NCBI RefSeq assembly: GCF_900115495.1
Contig: NZ_FOWR01000014.1
Coordinates: 1 to 64,000 of the forward strand
Direction of reading: 5' to 3'
From: Enterovibrio norvegicus DSM 15893
GTDB lineage: Bacteria; Pseudomonadota; Gammaproteobacteria; Enterobacterales; Vibrionaceae
DNA: 64,000 bases
How positions within the stretch are numbered: position 1 is the stretch's first letter; every line of letters begins with the position of its first letter. The translations under genes were made by a program, and so were the position numbers. The notes beneath the pieces are model-generated. The model was not told where the DNA came from, searched no databases, and saw nothing but the letters and a program-made list of their open reading frames with translations. This document shows positions 17,164-26,372 of the stretch, piece by piece.

Positions 17164-18897
17164 ATGTCAGGCCAACGTCTTCAAGCGCAATTTTCAAAGA
17201 TCTATGCGCACTTTCGCGGTAAAGACAGCGATACAAACCTTCAAGATATGTCTGAAATATTGTTCTGTACCCGCCGTAATGCACGCATGGTATTGAACAA
17301 AATGGCGGAGCAGGGGTGGTTAACCTGGGATCCTGCTGTTGGACGTGGAAAACAGAGTCGGCTAACGTTCCATCGCTCACAATCCGACCTTCAAATGAAG
17401 CGTGTGAGAGAATGGGTAAAAAACGGAAAACTCGATGCAGCGTTAGAGCATCTCGATAACGATGCCGCTAAGCTGGCGCAACTCATTCAAGAGCAATTGG
17501 GCGTTACTACGCAGGAAGGTAAGCAGATCATTCGCTTGCCTTATTACCGCGCGTTTCCAAGCTTGAACCCTTCTAAACCCCAGCGCCGCTCAGAACGGCA
17601 TTTAATTACCCAAATATTCAACGGACTTACTCGGATCAATGAGCGAACCAACGACGTAGAGCCTGATTTGGCGCACCATTGGGAAGCTTTGAGTGACATG
17701 CACTGGCGTTTTTACCTGCGTCCCGCCGTGAAGTTTCACGATGGCAGTTTGCTGAGTGCCGCTGACGTGATTGCGTCATTAGAAAACCTGCTTGATAACG
17801 CATACTTCTCCCACATTGAAACTATCGAATCACCCACTGAGAATGCCGTTGATATCTATCTGCGCTCTCCAGATTGTCGCCTACACGAAACCTTGGCAGT
17901 TCCAATGGCGGCGATTCAATCTAAGTCTTCAATGGGGACCAAAAACGCAGAGCGTTTGCCGATTGGGACAGGGCCTTACTTAGTGGCTGAAAACAACAGT
18001 CGCCAGCTCGTGTTGCGCGCGCACGATCAATACTTTGGCTTTCGTGCTCTGACTGATGAAATAGAGATTTGGGTCTTGGACAGCGCAGCAATGTGTTATT
18101 TGCAGCCCACAGCGTCGCTTGACCCAACGGTATTGGATTCCCGACAGGGCGCTTTGCACCAAAACGTGCTTAGTAATAGCGAAAACGATCGTTTGGCCTT
18201 GGATGAAGGGTGTAACTACCTTCTGTTAAACAGGCGTACTGGCATTGCCAAAGATCCGCGTTGGGCGGAATACCTGCATTCTCGTATTGCTTCTTTCTCT
18301 TTGATGCCCTATTTGGCGCAAGATGGTATTGGTGAATATCGTCTTACAAACGCTTATGGGCTGATACCCGGTTGGGTGCATACCAATGCGGGATCAAGCG
18401 AACTCACTGCGCCAGCAGTCACACGCCTGCGCTTGGTGCATCAGGCTGATAATCCGCAGTTTCCGAAACTCGCCCAGGCGTTGAAAGCCATGCTCGCGGC
18501 TGATCATGTTGTCCTTGATATTGACGTTCTGAGTTACGAAGACATGATGCAAGGGAAGTCTGCAAAGAAAGTGGATATATGGCTTTGTGGGATGAGCTTA
18601 GGGAACCAACGCAGTGATGCAATACTGCCATGGCTGATGAATTTCAATCATATATCGGTGGCGATGCCAGACGAAGACTACGCAAAGCTGGAAGAAAGCA
18701 TGATGACGTGGCGCAGGACGCCAAACAAAGCGTTCCCTGCTGAAACTTTGGGCCGGATGATCGTGGAACAACGTCAGATCATTCCTCTGTTCCATATCTG
18801 GCTAGGTGTGGTGGACGGGCGTGATTTGGAAGATGTTTCTTCAAACAACGTGGGTTGGTTCGATTTTAAATCTGTATGGAAGAAACCCAGCTTCTAA
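17164..18897 (+). CDS. SgrR-family transcriptional regulator
   Basis: A 577-residue regulator with an N-terminal winged-helix DNA-binding domain (about residues 1-110, including FCTRRNARMVLNKMAEQGWLT) and a C-terminal solute-binding domain like those of oligopeptide ABC transporters (FPSLNPSKPQRRSERH, then GLTRINERTNDVEPDLAHHW and FYLRPAVKFHDG). SgrR in E. coli activates the small RNA sgrS during glucose-phosphate stress; this family has several members and the target here is unknown. I saw no convincing sgrS in the adjacent 215 bases. The chosen ATG lacks a clear Shine-Dalgarno; TTG 17149 is an alternative. Confidence 0.85.
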   Translation: MSGQRLQAQFSKIYAHFRGKDSDTNLQDMSEILFCTRRNARMVLNKMAEQGWLTWDPAVGRGKQSRLTFHRSQSDLQMKRVREWVKNGKLDAALEHLDNDAAKLAQLIQEQLGVTTQEGKQIIRLPYYRAFPSLNPSKPQRRSERHLITQIFNGLTRINERTNDVEPDLAHHWEALSDMHWRFYLRPAVKFHDGSLLSAADVIASLENLLDNAYFSHIETIESPTENAVDIYLRSPDCRLHETLAVPMAAIQSKSSMGTKNAERLPIGTGPYLVAENNSRQLVLRAHDQYFGFRALTDEIEIWVLDSAAMCYLQPTASLDPTVLDSRQGALHQNVLSNSENDRLALDEGCNYLLLNRRTGIAKDPRWAEYLHSRIASFSLMPYLAQDGIGEYRLTNAYGLIPGWVHTNAGSSELTAPAVTRLRLVHQADNPQFPKLAQALKAMLAADHVVLDIDVLSYEDMMQGKSAKKVDIWLCGMSLGNQRSDAILPWLMNFNHISVAMPDEDYAKLEESMMTWRRTPNKAFPAETLGRMIVEQRQIIPLFHIWLGVVDGRDLEDVSSNNVGWFDFKSVWKKPSF

Positions 18898-18941
18898 GCT
18901 TTATCCGAATTAGCCAAACTCGGCTCGTACAGGCACCACAC

Positions 18942-19823
18942 TTAAAACCATGCAAATGCAATATACAGCAACGCGGGAAGCGTAATAATGGTCAGGAAGT
19001 TGCCAAATAATACCATGGAGGCGACTTCCTCAGCACCTGCGTCGTAACGCTGCGCCAATAAAAAGTTCATCACTGCTGGTGGCAGCATGGTGAACAATAC
19101 CATCATCCTCATGTGTTCAGACGGCAAAGGAATGAACACATAGATTGTTGCGAAGGCTATTGCCCCTGTAACAAGGCTGAGCAACGTGCTGAGCATACCA
19201 ATTCTCATACCACTCCATCGTATCGCGGTGAGCTGAACCCCAAGTGAAAGCAGCATGACCGGCACGGCAGCATTCCCAAGTAACACCATGGCTTCATGAA
19301 GTGGCTGCCATACCTTGATGTCTGCGAAATTTACCGTCAGCGCTAAACATGCAGCGATAAGAAGGGGCGTTTTCAAAATGGAGAAAAAGCGCTGTGATTG
19401 GTTGCTTAGCAGAGAAATACCTACCGTGGTGTGTAGCACTACCGATACCAGAAAAAGCATGATGGCAGGGGCTTCGGCACTTTGACCGAACGCATACCCA
19501 AATAACGGTATGGCGAGGTTTCCGCTGTTTCGGAACATCTGTGCGGGGCCCCATACGCGAAAAGGCATATTACAAAACTGCGCCAAGACCGCCATGATCA
19601 TGCCGGGCAGCAACACGGCGACAACCGCTGCGATGATCAGTGAAGATTGTTCCATGCCAAGCGGCATCACAGACAAAGTAGAGAAAACTAAACACGGCAC
19701 CATGACATCAATGTTAATACGATTGATGGGACCCATATCTGGTTTAAAGGTTTTTCCTACGATAAACCCTGCCACCACGACGGCAAAAACGGGAAAGAGA
19801 ATACTAATGACTTTTTCGAGCAT
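18942..19823 (-). CDS. AEC (auxin efflux carrier) family transporter
   Basis: A 293-residue inner-membrane protein with about ten helices in two repeated halves. The N-terminal MLEKVISILFPVFAVVVAGF and the mid-protein NSGNLAIPLFGYAFG are typical of bacterial AEC carriers such as YfdV and MleP-type malonate or malate permeases. ATG 19823 is preferred over an upstream start at 19898 because the family begins directly with this helix. The substrate cannot be told from sequence. Confidence 0.85.
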   Translation of the reverse strand: MLEKVISILFPVFAVVVAGFIVGKTFKPDMGPINRINIDVMVPCLVFSTLSVMPLGMEQSSLIIAAVVAVLLPGMIMAVLAQFCNMPFRVWGPAQMFRNSGNLAIPLFGYAFGQSAEAPAIMLFLVSVVLHTTVGISLLSNQSQRFFSILKTPLLIAACLALTVNFADIKVWQPLHEAMVLLGNAAVPVMLLSLGVQLTAIRWSGMRIGMLSTLLSLVTGAIAFATIYVFIPLPSEHMRMMVLFTMLPPAVMNFLLAQRYDAGAEEVASMVLFGNFLTIITLPALLYIAFAWF

Positions 19824-19886
19824 CCAAGCCCCGCGAAGAAGAGAAATGACGTTGAAAATCAAAGATACAGTGAGCCTACAGACTTT

Positions 19887-19908
19887 GTATATACCCAAGC
19901 AACCTCAA
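19887..19908. repeat. dispersed repeat copy (CCAAGCAACCTCAAGGTG)
   Basis: A short sequence, CCCAAGCAACCTCAAGGTG, that recurs almost exactly near 51953. Very similar motifs are common between genes in Vibrionaceae genomes (recalled, not searched). Confidence 0.5.
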
Positions 19909-20027
19909 GGTGCGCGTTCTATGAGAATTTGCCGAGTTTCAAGTGCGGGTGGCGTGAAAAACACAGTGTGTATGTGAGTAGCGAGCACAGTTCCAAGGAA
20001 CGTTGACCATATAAGGTCAACAGTCAT

Positions 20028-20681
20028 CTAGTCATTGCTTAACGGGTAGACCGCAGAAAGTAGGAGGTATTTAAACAGTGGAAGGCCGTCGCGATGACGG
20101 TGGAAAGGGTGGAAAATACGATGCATACCATCGTGTAAGCGACAATCTGCTTGAAGATCGACAGCAAGAGAGTTCGGGGAGTCAACAAGCTTGACGCCTT
20201 GAGCAATAAACTCTGGTAGGTGAATGGGCTGGTGGCCCAACCACCAACTTGGGATCGACTTACTTGCCGCGGAACGGTCAATCCAGTGGTCGGAAATAAT
20301 GATTAAGCGTTTTTCTTTGTTGTCGTTTGCGTCAAGTCGATCGAGCATCCAACAGGTGTCTTGTACCAATCCACGGCGACAAGCAACGTTGGCACTAATT
20401 AAATTGTGCGCGACGATATATATTTGGTGATCGGGAGAGTCAACACGAAATACCATTTGTTTTAGTGAAGAGGCATCTTCAAGCTGAACAAAACTGGCTG
20501 GGATATCGATATTTTTGTAGGAGTGGATCAGCCGTCGAGACAATGCCTTACCAAGGTGGCTTTCTTTCATTCCACGATTATGAATCGTAGGATAATGTTG
20601 TTCACAGAAACGTAAACAATCAGACTGAAAGTCACGTAGACTCTGCGAGATAATTTCATCCAGCAAAAACGCCCACTCCAA
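20028..20681 (-). CDS. hypothetical protein
   Basis: A 217-residue soluble protein I do not recognise. It is rich in His, Asp and Trp (FHPFHRHRDGLPLF near the end, SWWLGHQPIHLPEF in the middle) and has no signal peptide or membrane helix. The reading frame starts at TTG 20681; the first in-frame ATG is at codon 38, so the true start is uncertain. It lies about 100 bases after msrQ on the same strand. The segment IYIVAHNLISANVACRR followed by KRLIIISDHWIDRS could be part of an alpha/beta fold, but this is speculative. Confidence 0.5.
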   Translation of the reverse strand: MEWAFLLDEIISQSLRDFQSDCLRFCEQHYPTIHNRGMKESHLGKALSRRLIHSYKNIDIPASFVQLEDASSLKQMVFRVDSPDHQIYIVAHNLISANVACRRGLVQDTCWMLDRLDANDNKEKRLIIISDHWIDRSAASKSIPSWWLGHQPIHLPEFIAQGVKLVDSPNSLAVDLQADCRLHDGMHRIFHPFHRHRDGLPLFKYLLLSAVYPLSND

Positions 20682-20782
20682 AAATAAGAACGACTACATA
20701 GGGTTGCCTTAAAGTATGGCAAAAATTATGAGAATTCTAGAAATAGTTAACTCAATTAGGAGATATGGGTCAAAATAGGGCA

Positions 20783-21403
20783 CTAAGTACGACGAACGGC
20801 TGGGCGAATAACGATCCTTTTAATCGATTTCCAACGAATTGCGAGCAATCCCACTGACAGCAAGATATAAATTGCGGGTTCAATAAGACCAGATTTTACT
20901 GACCAGTAATAGTGAATAGGTACTAATAGCGCGGCAAGATAAACCGTATTATGAAGCTTCTGCCACTTCGCGCCCATTTTACGTTGAATTGCGCTGGTGG
21001 ACGTCACCGTTAGCGCGAGCAAAATAAGCCACCCGACAGCGCCGACCGTCATGTAAGGACGTGTGACAATTTCTTCCCACAGAAAGGCAAAATTAAATGC
21101 CAGATCCAGCGCGAAGAAAGTTGCCATATGCAGGGTTGCCCATGCAAAGCTGTAGATACCGACAACACGACGACACCTCACCAACATGCCTTGTTTTGCA
21201 AATTTTGCGATAGGGCTGATCAGTAGGGCAACCACCAAGGTGTTAAGAGCAGCAATGCCCGTAAAATGCGTGATGCCTTCGACCGGGTCTGCGCCAAAAC
21301 CATTGTTAAAGGTTAGCCAGACTAAATTGATGAAGAAACCAAGGCTGATGAGATGCACACCTGCCTTGATACCCCAAATGTGTTTCTGCGTTAGTCGCAT
21401 CAA
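20783..21403 (-). CDS. msrQ: MsrPQ heme-binding membrane subunit
   Basis: A 206-residue inner-membrane b-type cytochrome with about six helices, which passes quinone electrons to periplasmic MsrP. The histidines typical of the ferric-reductase-like fold are visible in [21 protein letters not shown] and [19 protein letters not shown]. Its start overlaps the msrP stop by four bases (ATGA), indicating translational coupling. Confidence 0.95.
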   Translation of the reverse strand: MMRLTQKHIWGIKAGVHLISLGFFINLVWLTFNNGFGADPVEGITHFTGIAALNTLVVALLISPIAKFAKQGMLVRCRRVVGIYSFAWATLHMATFFALDLAFNFAFLWEEIVTRPYMTVGAVGWLILLALTVTSTSAIQRKMGAKWQKLHNTVYLAALLVPIHYYWSVKSGLIEPAIYILLSVGLLAIRWKSIKRIVIRPAVRRT

Positions 21404-22425
21404 TAGTTAGCTCGCAAATCCATACCAGAATACAAACTCGCGACTTCTTCACCATACCCATTGAACATGGCTGTCGGTTTTCTGCGCGAACTGAAGATAG
21501 AACCTTCACCAATAAAGCGCTCTGAAGATTGACTCCAACGAGGGTGATCAACTTGCGGGTTTACGTTGGCAAAGAAACCGTATTCGTGACGAGCAAGCAG
21601 GTTCCATGTCGTGGGTGGTTGCGCTTCGAGTAAGTGGATTTTGACAACAGATTTTATCCCTTTGAAGCCATATTTCCAAGGCACAACCAAACGAACCGGC
21701 GCCCCATTTTGTGGTGCAAGGGTTTGACCATAGAGACCCACGCTGAGCATTGTCAGCGGATGCATCGCTTCATCAAGGCGTAAGCCTTCTACATACGGAT
21801 AATCAATACCGCCACCTACAAACTGGGAGCGTTGCCCTGGCATTTGATCAGGGTCATAAAGGGTTTCAAAGGCGACGTATTTTGCGCTACCAAGCGGGTC
21901 AGCTTCTTTAAGCAACGCCGCCAGCGAAAAACCGATCCACGGGATGTTCATTGACCATGCTTCTACACAGCGCATACGGTACAAGCGCTCTTCGAGTGGG
22001 AAGCGCTTCAGTAAATCTTCATATCCTAAGGTAATAGGATTGTTAACCAATCCCGTCACTTCGAGTTTCCACGGGTCTACTTTGAAGTTTTGGCTGTTCT
22101 CTACGGGATCGCCTTTCCCTGTACCAAACTCATAGAAATTGTTGTAATTGAGTACTTTGGTTTCCGGCGTGAGCTCTATGCCTGTGCCATACGCGTTGTT
22201 CTTAGGTGCTACGATTGGGGAGCGCTGAAAAATCGCACTTGATTCGCTTTTTTTGTCATCACCACCGAAGATATCAAAAATGCCAGCTTGGCTCTGTGCT
22301 GCAAAAGGCAATCCAGCGGTAACAATTCCCAGCTTCTTAAGTATCTCTCGGCGCGATTTATAAACCGACTCTGGCGTCAGGTCGCTTTCCTTTAGCTCAG
22401 ATTTTTTCGTTCTACGGATCAACAT
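21400..22425 (-). CDS. msrP: MsrPQ catalytic molybdoenzyme subunit
   Basis: A 341-residue periplasmic methionine sulfoxide reductase with a molybdopterin cofactor. It repairs oxidised periplasmic proteins, for example after hypochlorite exposure. A Tat signal is present ([12 protein letters not shown], residues 24-35), and Cys153 in [11 protein letters not shown] is the expected molybdenum ligand. GVNIPWIGF-like and [15 protein letters not shown] motifs are conserved. Together with the RclR-type locus at the start of the window it hints at exposure to oxidised chlorine or similar stress. Confidence 0.95.
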   Translation of the reverse strand: MLIRRTKKSELKESDLTPESVYKSRREILKKLGIVTAGLPFAAQSQAGIFDIFGGDDKKSESSAIFQRSPIVAPKNNAYGTGIELTPETKVLNYNNFYEFGTGKGDPVENSQNFKVDPWKLEVTGLVNNPITLGYEDLLKRFPLEERLYRMRCVEAWSMNIPWIGFSLAALLKEADPLGSAKYVAFETLYDPDQMPGQRSQFVGGGIDYPYVEGLRLDEAMHPLTMLSVGLYGQTLAPQNGAPVRLVVPWKYGFKGIKSVVKIHLLEAQPPTTWNLLARHEYGFFANVNPQVDHPRWSQSSERFIGEGSIFSSRRKPTAMFNGYGEEVASLYSGMDLRANY

Positions 22426-22840
22426 GCCCGCTATCTCCTCAAACTAGATACATCCAACACGCCTGCAACTGCAGGTTACGTATATAGACCTATTAAACGT
22501 TGTTTTTCTTTCATTAGTTTATGCCTATTGCGAGTAACTGATTATTTTGATGTGTTGAACATCAAACTTTGGGCAATCAGGCTATTAGGTTAAAAAATGC
22601 ACGCAGACTTTATCAATCGTTGGTCCCATTGATTGGAGGCATGGATTGGAGGCATTGATTCGAGGCATCGATTGGTGGTGTTGATTTGAGGCATTGATGG
22701 GAAATTGGTTGCGTTACGCTGGTTTAACTGAGATCCCCAAGGTAAAGTGATTTGGCTTTTTCTCGACGAATGACATTGGACATTTTAGGGGGATCAGTCT
22801 TGTTGGCTCGCATTGTTATGCTGACGGTGAATTTTTAGAT
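22426..22840. other. divergent intergenic region with tandem repeat
   Basis: No protein gene seen. It should contain the promoters of msrP and of the outer-membrane-type gene at 22841. The only structured element is the 13-bp repeat at 22629-22706. Confidence 0.5.
22629..22706. repeat. 13-bp tandem repeat, six units
   Basis: Consensus TTGATTGGAGGCA. Units start at 22629, 22642, 22655, 22668, 22681 and 22694; the first three differ at one or two positions each, the later ones more. The unit length is not a multiple of three, and no reading frame is kept through it. Confidence 0.9.
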
Positions 22841-23263
22841 ATGGATAGAGTAATGAAAAGGGTTCTTCTTCTACTGGCATTAGCAACACCAATGTCATCA
22901 ATGGCTGCTCAAGGGTTTTCTGCGGGTGTATTTTTAGGTGCACCCATGTCAGGTGTGACGGTGTCACAAGATGCAATTCGACTATCCTTCGGGATTGAAG
23001 AAACAGGTGTGGCTGTTGATGGGCTTTGGAATCTTGGCGATTGGTTGGCAAGGCCAGAATTTGCGCCAATCTATGGTTATACCGGCTTTCAATGGGTGGA
23101 CGATGAACACCATGAGTGGGGCCCGCGCGCGGGATTAGGCTTGGCCGTGCCATTGGGCTACGGGAATGTAGAGCTTTACGGAGAAGCGGGTTCAACATGG
23201 TATTGGCAGGAAGACGCTGCGTTCAAGTTTGAAGGTTCGCTAGGCGTTCGCATGTACTTCTAA
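22841..23263 (+). CDS. predicted small exported outer-membrane protein
   Basis: A 140-residue protein with a signal peptide (KRVLLLLALATPMSSMAA, cleavage likely after Ala). The mature part alternates polar and hydrophobic residues in short strands and ends in VRMYF; an aromatic C-terminus is the usual outer-membrane barrel signal. Glycine-rich strands such as GPRAGLGLAVPLGYGNVELYG support a small beta-barrel. Start may be ATG 22841 or ATG 22853. Function unknown. Confidence 0.7.
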   Translation: MDRVMKRVLLLLALATPMSSMAAQGFSAGVFLGAPMSGVTVSQDAIRLSFGIEETGVAVDGLWNLGDWLARPEFAPIYGYTGFQWVDDEHHEWGPRAGLGLAVPLGYGNVELYGEAGSTWYWQEDAAFKFEGSLGVRMYF

Positions 23264-23293
23264 ATACGTGGTGATTTTTTCGCCATTCGTAAT

Positions 23294-23320
23294 AGAGCAC
23301 CTCAAGGTGCTCTTTGTGTT
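23294..23320 (+). terminator. terminator of the small outer-membrane gene
   Basis: Nine-base perfect stem AGAGCACCT / AGGTGCTCT followed by TTGTGTTTTG, 30 bases after the stop codon. Confidence 0.85.
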
Positions 23321-23452
23321 TTGTGTCATTCGCAAGAATAGCGCATTGATATATACATTCTCCCGAAATGTTAGGCACCAGCAAAGGTCATATTGCGTGA
23401 TATCTTTAATAAGAGAAACATCACGGACAATGAACATAGAGATTGTGGTTAG

Positions 23453-24391
23453 ATGAAAAGCTTTAGATTAACGCTTGCGCTGATATTCAGTGCATTGCTC
23501 GTCAACAACGCTCAGGCAACACAGTATGCTTGGCCAGAGGCAAACACGCGTTTGGTTGGGGAAAACCCCGTGCATGTTGTTCAACAGGGCGAACATTTAG
23601 AAAAGATTGCCAAACAGTACAATGTTGGCTTTCTCGCACTTTTGTCTGCCAACCCAGGTGTTGACCCATACCTTCCCAAAGCCGGCTCGTTTGTCACTAT
23701 TCCCCAGCAGCTCTTGCTCCCAGACGTTGATTACGATGGCATCGTGATCAACCTTGCTGAACTGCGCTTGTATTACTTTGATAAAGCCGCAAAGGAAATG
23801 TACATCTTCCCGATTGGTATTGGTCGCATTGGTCGAGACACGCCGATCATGACAACCAAGATAAGCCAGAAGCGCGAAAATCCCACATGGACACCGCCGC
23901 AGAGCATTCGCAAAGAGTATTTAGAAACCAAGAACATTGTTCTACCAGATGTTGTACCAGCAGGGCCTGAAAACCCGTTGGGTTTGCACGCGTTGCGTTT
24001 AGCGTATGGTACGGGAACGTATTTGATTCATGGCACCAACAAAGATTTTGGTATTGGCCTTCGTGTAAGTTCGGGGTGCATTCGCATGCGACCCACTGAC
24101 ATTGCATGGTTGTTCAATCGTGTGCGTGTTGGTGAGAAAGTGCGTGTGATCAACCAACCGGTTAAAACCAGTTTCGAACCAGATGGCGCCGTGTATGTTG
24201 AAGTGCATCGCCCATTGTCAGCAGACGAATCACAGGCAGGTCAGCGTTTGTTGACGCAACCAGACGCGCGTGTCTCTACGTGGCTAACATCAAACCACAT
24301 GAACGAGCGCCGCTATCGCGCAGCATTGGCGATTCAATCTGGTATGCCTATCGAAATGGGGCAACAAATCCTCGCTGATAACGACATTTAA
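23453..24391 (+). CDS. L,D-transpeptidase (ErfK/YbiS/YcfS/YnhG family)
   Basis: A 312-residue periplasmic enzyme that either attaches Braun lipoprotein to peptidoglycan or makes 3-3 crosslinks. It has a signal peptide (residues 1-22), a LysM peptidoglycan-binding domain at about residues 38-84 (HVVQQGEHLEKIAKQYNV), and a YkuD catalytic domain with His193 (HGTNKDFG) and Cys209 (SSGCIRM). It faces the Lpp gene about 400 bases downstream. In E. coli, ynhG (ldtE) likewise sits beside lpp, which supports a shared role. Confidence 0.93.
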   Translation: MKSFRLTLALIFSALLVNNAQATQYAWPEANTRLVGENPVHVVQQGEHLEKIAKQYNVGFLALLSANPGVDPYLPKAGSFVTIPQQLLLPDVDYDGIVINLAELRLYYFDKAAKEMYIFPIGIGRIGRDTPIMTTKISQKRENPTWTPPQSIRKEYLETKNIVLPDVVPAGPENPLGLHALRLAYGTGTYLIHGTNKDFGIGLRVSSGCIRMRPTDIAWLFNRVRVGEKVRVINQPVKTSFEPDGAVYVEVHRPLSADESQAGQRLLTQPDARVSTWLTSNHMNERRYRAALAIQSGMPIEMGQQILADNDI

Positions 24392-24413
24392 CCTAACACC
24401 GCATCATCTTACT

Positions 24414-24450
24414 AAACGCGCTGTTCCCTTATTGGGCAGCGCGTTTTTTA
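24414..24450 (+). terminator. terminator of the L,D-transpeptidase gene
   Basis: Stem AAACGCGCTG / CAGCGCGTTT with a 13-base loop and a run of six T. Confidence 0.88.
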
Positions 24451-24464
24451 TCTGTGTTTCACTT

Positions 24465-24494
24465 TTCTGCTTCTGCTTCTGCTTCTGCTTCTGC
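24465..24494. repeat. hexanucleotide repeat (TTCTGC)5
   Basis: Five perfect TTCTGC units followed by a variant TTCTTC, between two terminators and outside any gene. Confidence 0.95.
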
Positions 24495-24536
24495 TTCTTC
24501 CGACAGTCTTAACGTTAACCCGGTGTCATCTGCACT

Positions 24537-24566
24537 GTGCTCAGCCAATGAGTGCTCAGCCAATGC
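24537..24566. repeat. 15-bp tandem duplication
   Basis: GTGCTCAGCCAATGA is followed directly by GTGCTCAGCCAATGC; 14 of 15 positions match. Confidence 0.9.
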
Positions 24567-24748
24567 GCTCAAAGGCCTATATTCACGTTCGCGATAAATA
24601 TGATGCAAACGACACACGTTGGACAGAGCGCGAGGTTGAGCTTGGGGAAGAGTCAGAGAAAGTTAGGCAACAGAAAATCATGCGTAGCGACGGAATAGGT
24701 GAGGAATCGAGGGATTGTGGGTTAAGAGGAGTACAGCGCACAAATAGC

Positions 24749-24770
24749 TGCGGCACCCGAAGGTGCCGCA
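24749..24770 (-). terminator. terminator of lpp
   Basis: Nine-base perfect stem TGCGGCACC / GGTGCCGCA with a four-base loop, about 30 bases after the lpp stop codon. The T run on the minus strand is short. Confidence 0.75.
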
Positions 24771-24799
24771 GAAATATAGGGGGTGTTACTGGCTAAAAC

Positions 24800-25045
24800 T
24801 TACTTAGTGTAAGACTGAGCCATGTTGTCAATACGCTCATTAGCGCGTGCTGCTTCGTCATAAGAAAGCGCTGACGCCGCTGCTACATCTGATACATCGC
24901 CTTGTAGAGCTGAAACCTGGTTAGATAGAGAATCTACTTTAGACGAAAGATCAGCAACGCTTTGCTCTAGTGATGAGCTGCCTGAACAACCTACCAATAC
25001 TGCACTAGAAGCGATTGCCGCTAAAGTTAGAAGACGCATTTTCAT
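24800..25045 (-). CDS. lpp: major outer-membrane (Braun) lipoprotein
   Basis: An 81-residue lipoprotein that tethers the outer membrane to peptidoglycan. The signal peptide ends in the lipobox LVGC at about residues 17-20. The mature part is a heptad-patterned coiled coil (SVADLSSKVDSLSNQVSALQ), and the C-terminal residue is Lys, the attachment point for L,D-transpeptidases. ATG 25045 is preceded by GAGG; TTG 25051 and ATG 25039 are alternatives. An L,D-transpeptidase gene faces it. Confidence 0.94.
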   Translation of the reverse strand: MKMRLLTLAAIASSAVLVGCSGSSSLEQSVADLSSKVDSLSNQVSALQGDVSDVAAASALSYDEAARANERIDNMAQSYTK

Positions 25046-25232
25046 AGTCAAAACCTCATTATTTTTGTTTAGATGCTGAACTGCTTTTTACCTGTTTAAC
25101 AACTGGCAGCAGTTTAACAATAGACCGCGATTGCCTATTCTGCCGCCTTAGGTAGACATCGACGCGACTCATTTTTGATACAGCACAAAAACTAATCCTG
25201 ATGTCAGCCTAAAAGTTTAGAATTTTAGGAGT

Positions 25233-25697
25233 TTAGTGGTGATCTTTGCTCTTGTGCTTATGCATTTTTCCCATCATGATTTTCTTTACGGGGATGTTTT
25301 GATTAATTTTTGACCCGTCTGAAAACGTTAGAGACAGCAAAACCTCATTGCCTTCTTTCATTGGCGACGCCAAATCAAAAAACATGACATGCAAACCACC
25401 CGGTTCCAATACCACTTTGCCATTCGCTGGCACTTCAATCTCTTTCACTTGACGCATTTTCATCAGACCGTCATGCATAACATGACTATGCAGCTCCACC
25501 TTGCCTGCGGCAGGGGATGTTGCGCTGATTAATGAAATATTATTGCTTGTTGTGTTCTCTAGCGTCATAAACGCTGCGCTATTCGGGGCGCTTGGTGGCA
25601 TAGCTCGCGCGTATGCGTCATGTAAATCAACATTTGCAAACGCCGAAAGTGAGGACAGTCCCAGTGCTAACCCGAGTAGCGAAGAACAATATTTCAT
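25233..25697 (-). CDS. PCu(A)C-type periplasmic copper chaperone
   Basis: A 154-residue periplasmic copper-binding protein that helps load the CuA site of cytochrome oxidases. It has a signal peptide (residues 1-21), a cupredoxin-like core with the copper-ligand pattern ELHSHVMHDGLMKMRQV followed by GGLHVMFFDL, and a Met/His-rich tail (MMGKMHKHKSKDHH). ATG 25697 follows GGAG. It lies downstream of an SCO1 gene on the same strand, the usual partnership. No oxidase gene is in the window. Confidence 0.92.
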   Translation of the reverse strand: MKYCSSLLGLALGLSSLSAFANVDLHDAYARAMPPSAPNSAAFMTLENTTSNNISLISATSPAAGKVELHSHVMHDGLMKMRQVKEIEVPANGKVVLEPGGLHVMFFDLASPMKEGNEVLLSLTFSDGSKINQNIPVKKIMMGKMHKHKSKDHH

Positions 25698-25772
25698 GAA
25701 GTAGCTCCGTTGTAACGACAATAATAGCGATAAAAAATAATAATGTAGGGTAAATACTGAATCTATTTTTGA

Positions 25773-26372
25773 TTATTGTGTTTGCATGTTTGTGGTCAGT
25801 CGAGAAATTGCATCAGACACCATGTTTGGGTTGAGTGTGTGCGGTACTTTCTCAAGCAAGTTCCCGTTTGGCGCTAAGAAATAAAAGTATGAACTGTGGT
25901 CAACGGCATACTCCATGGCTGAATCTTCAAGCTCTGTAATTTGATAGAGAACGCCATATTTTTTTGCCAGTGCATCGATAGCATCTTCTGTGCCGCTGCT
26001 GCCTTCGATACGTGGGTGAAAGTAACCGGCATACTCTTGCGCGGCATCACCATCATCACGTTTTGGATCCAGTGTGACGAATACCGGGCGAACCTTATCG
26101 AGAGTGTCGTCAGGCAATGATTTGAGAGCAGCAGAGAGGATAGCCAAAGATGTAGGGCAAACGTCTGGGCAATGCGTGTAACCGAAGTAAACCACACGCA
26201 CCCGTTCATCTGCGTTATCGAAAAGGTTGATAGTCTCCTGTCCACTTTGAAGTAATCCCATATTTACGTTTGAAGACGCGACGTGTTCATCTGTTGCGTT
26301 CTGTTCAATGAAATATCGGACACCGAGTCCGGCGATTAGCGCAGTGGCGAGTACAAGGATTTTTAGTTTCAT
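25773..26372 (-). CDS. SCO1/SenC-family copper-delivery protein
   Basis: A 199-residue thioredoxin-fold protein with one N-terminal membrane anchor (residues 1-20). The copper-binding CPDVC is at residues 68-72, and the later histidine ligand is in YAVDHSSYFYF near residue 158. It acts in cytochrome oxidase CuA assembly or periplasmic redox. Its start overlaps the stop of the upstream hypothetical gene by four bases, so the two are coupled. Confidence 0.93.
   Translation of the reverse strand: MKLKILVLATALIAGLGVRYFIEQNATDEHVASSNVNMGLLQSGQETINLFDNADERVRVVYFGYTHCPDVCPTSLAILSAALKSLPDDTLDKVRPVFVTLDPKRDDGDAAQEYAGYFHPRIEGSSGTEDAIDALAKKYGVLYQITELEDSAMEYAVDHSSYFYFLAPNGNLLEKVPHTLNPNMVSDAISRLTTNMQTQ

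Larger units (their letters stand above)
24392..24799. other. intergenic region between L,D-transpeptidase and lpp
   Basis: Contains the L,D-transpeptidase terminator, a hexanucleotide repeat, a 15-bp duplication and the lpp terminator. A reading frame at 24548-24796 is judged spurious (see rejected items). Confidence 0.55.

Noticed and set aside
22629-22706. CRISPR array
   Set aside because: Units are 13 bp and contiguous with no spacers and no cas genes nearby.
24548-24796. 82-codon frame between L,D-transpeptidase and lpp
   Set aside because: It begins in the 15-bp duplication, has no ribosome binding site, is very rich in Arg and Glu, and runs through the lpp terminator hairpin.
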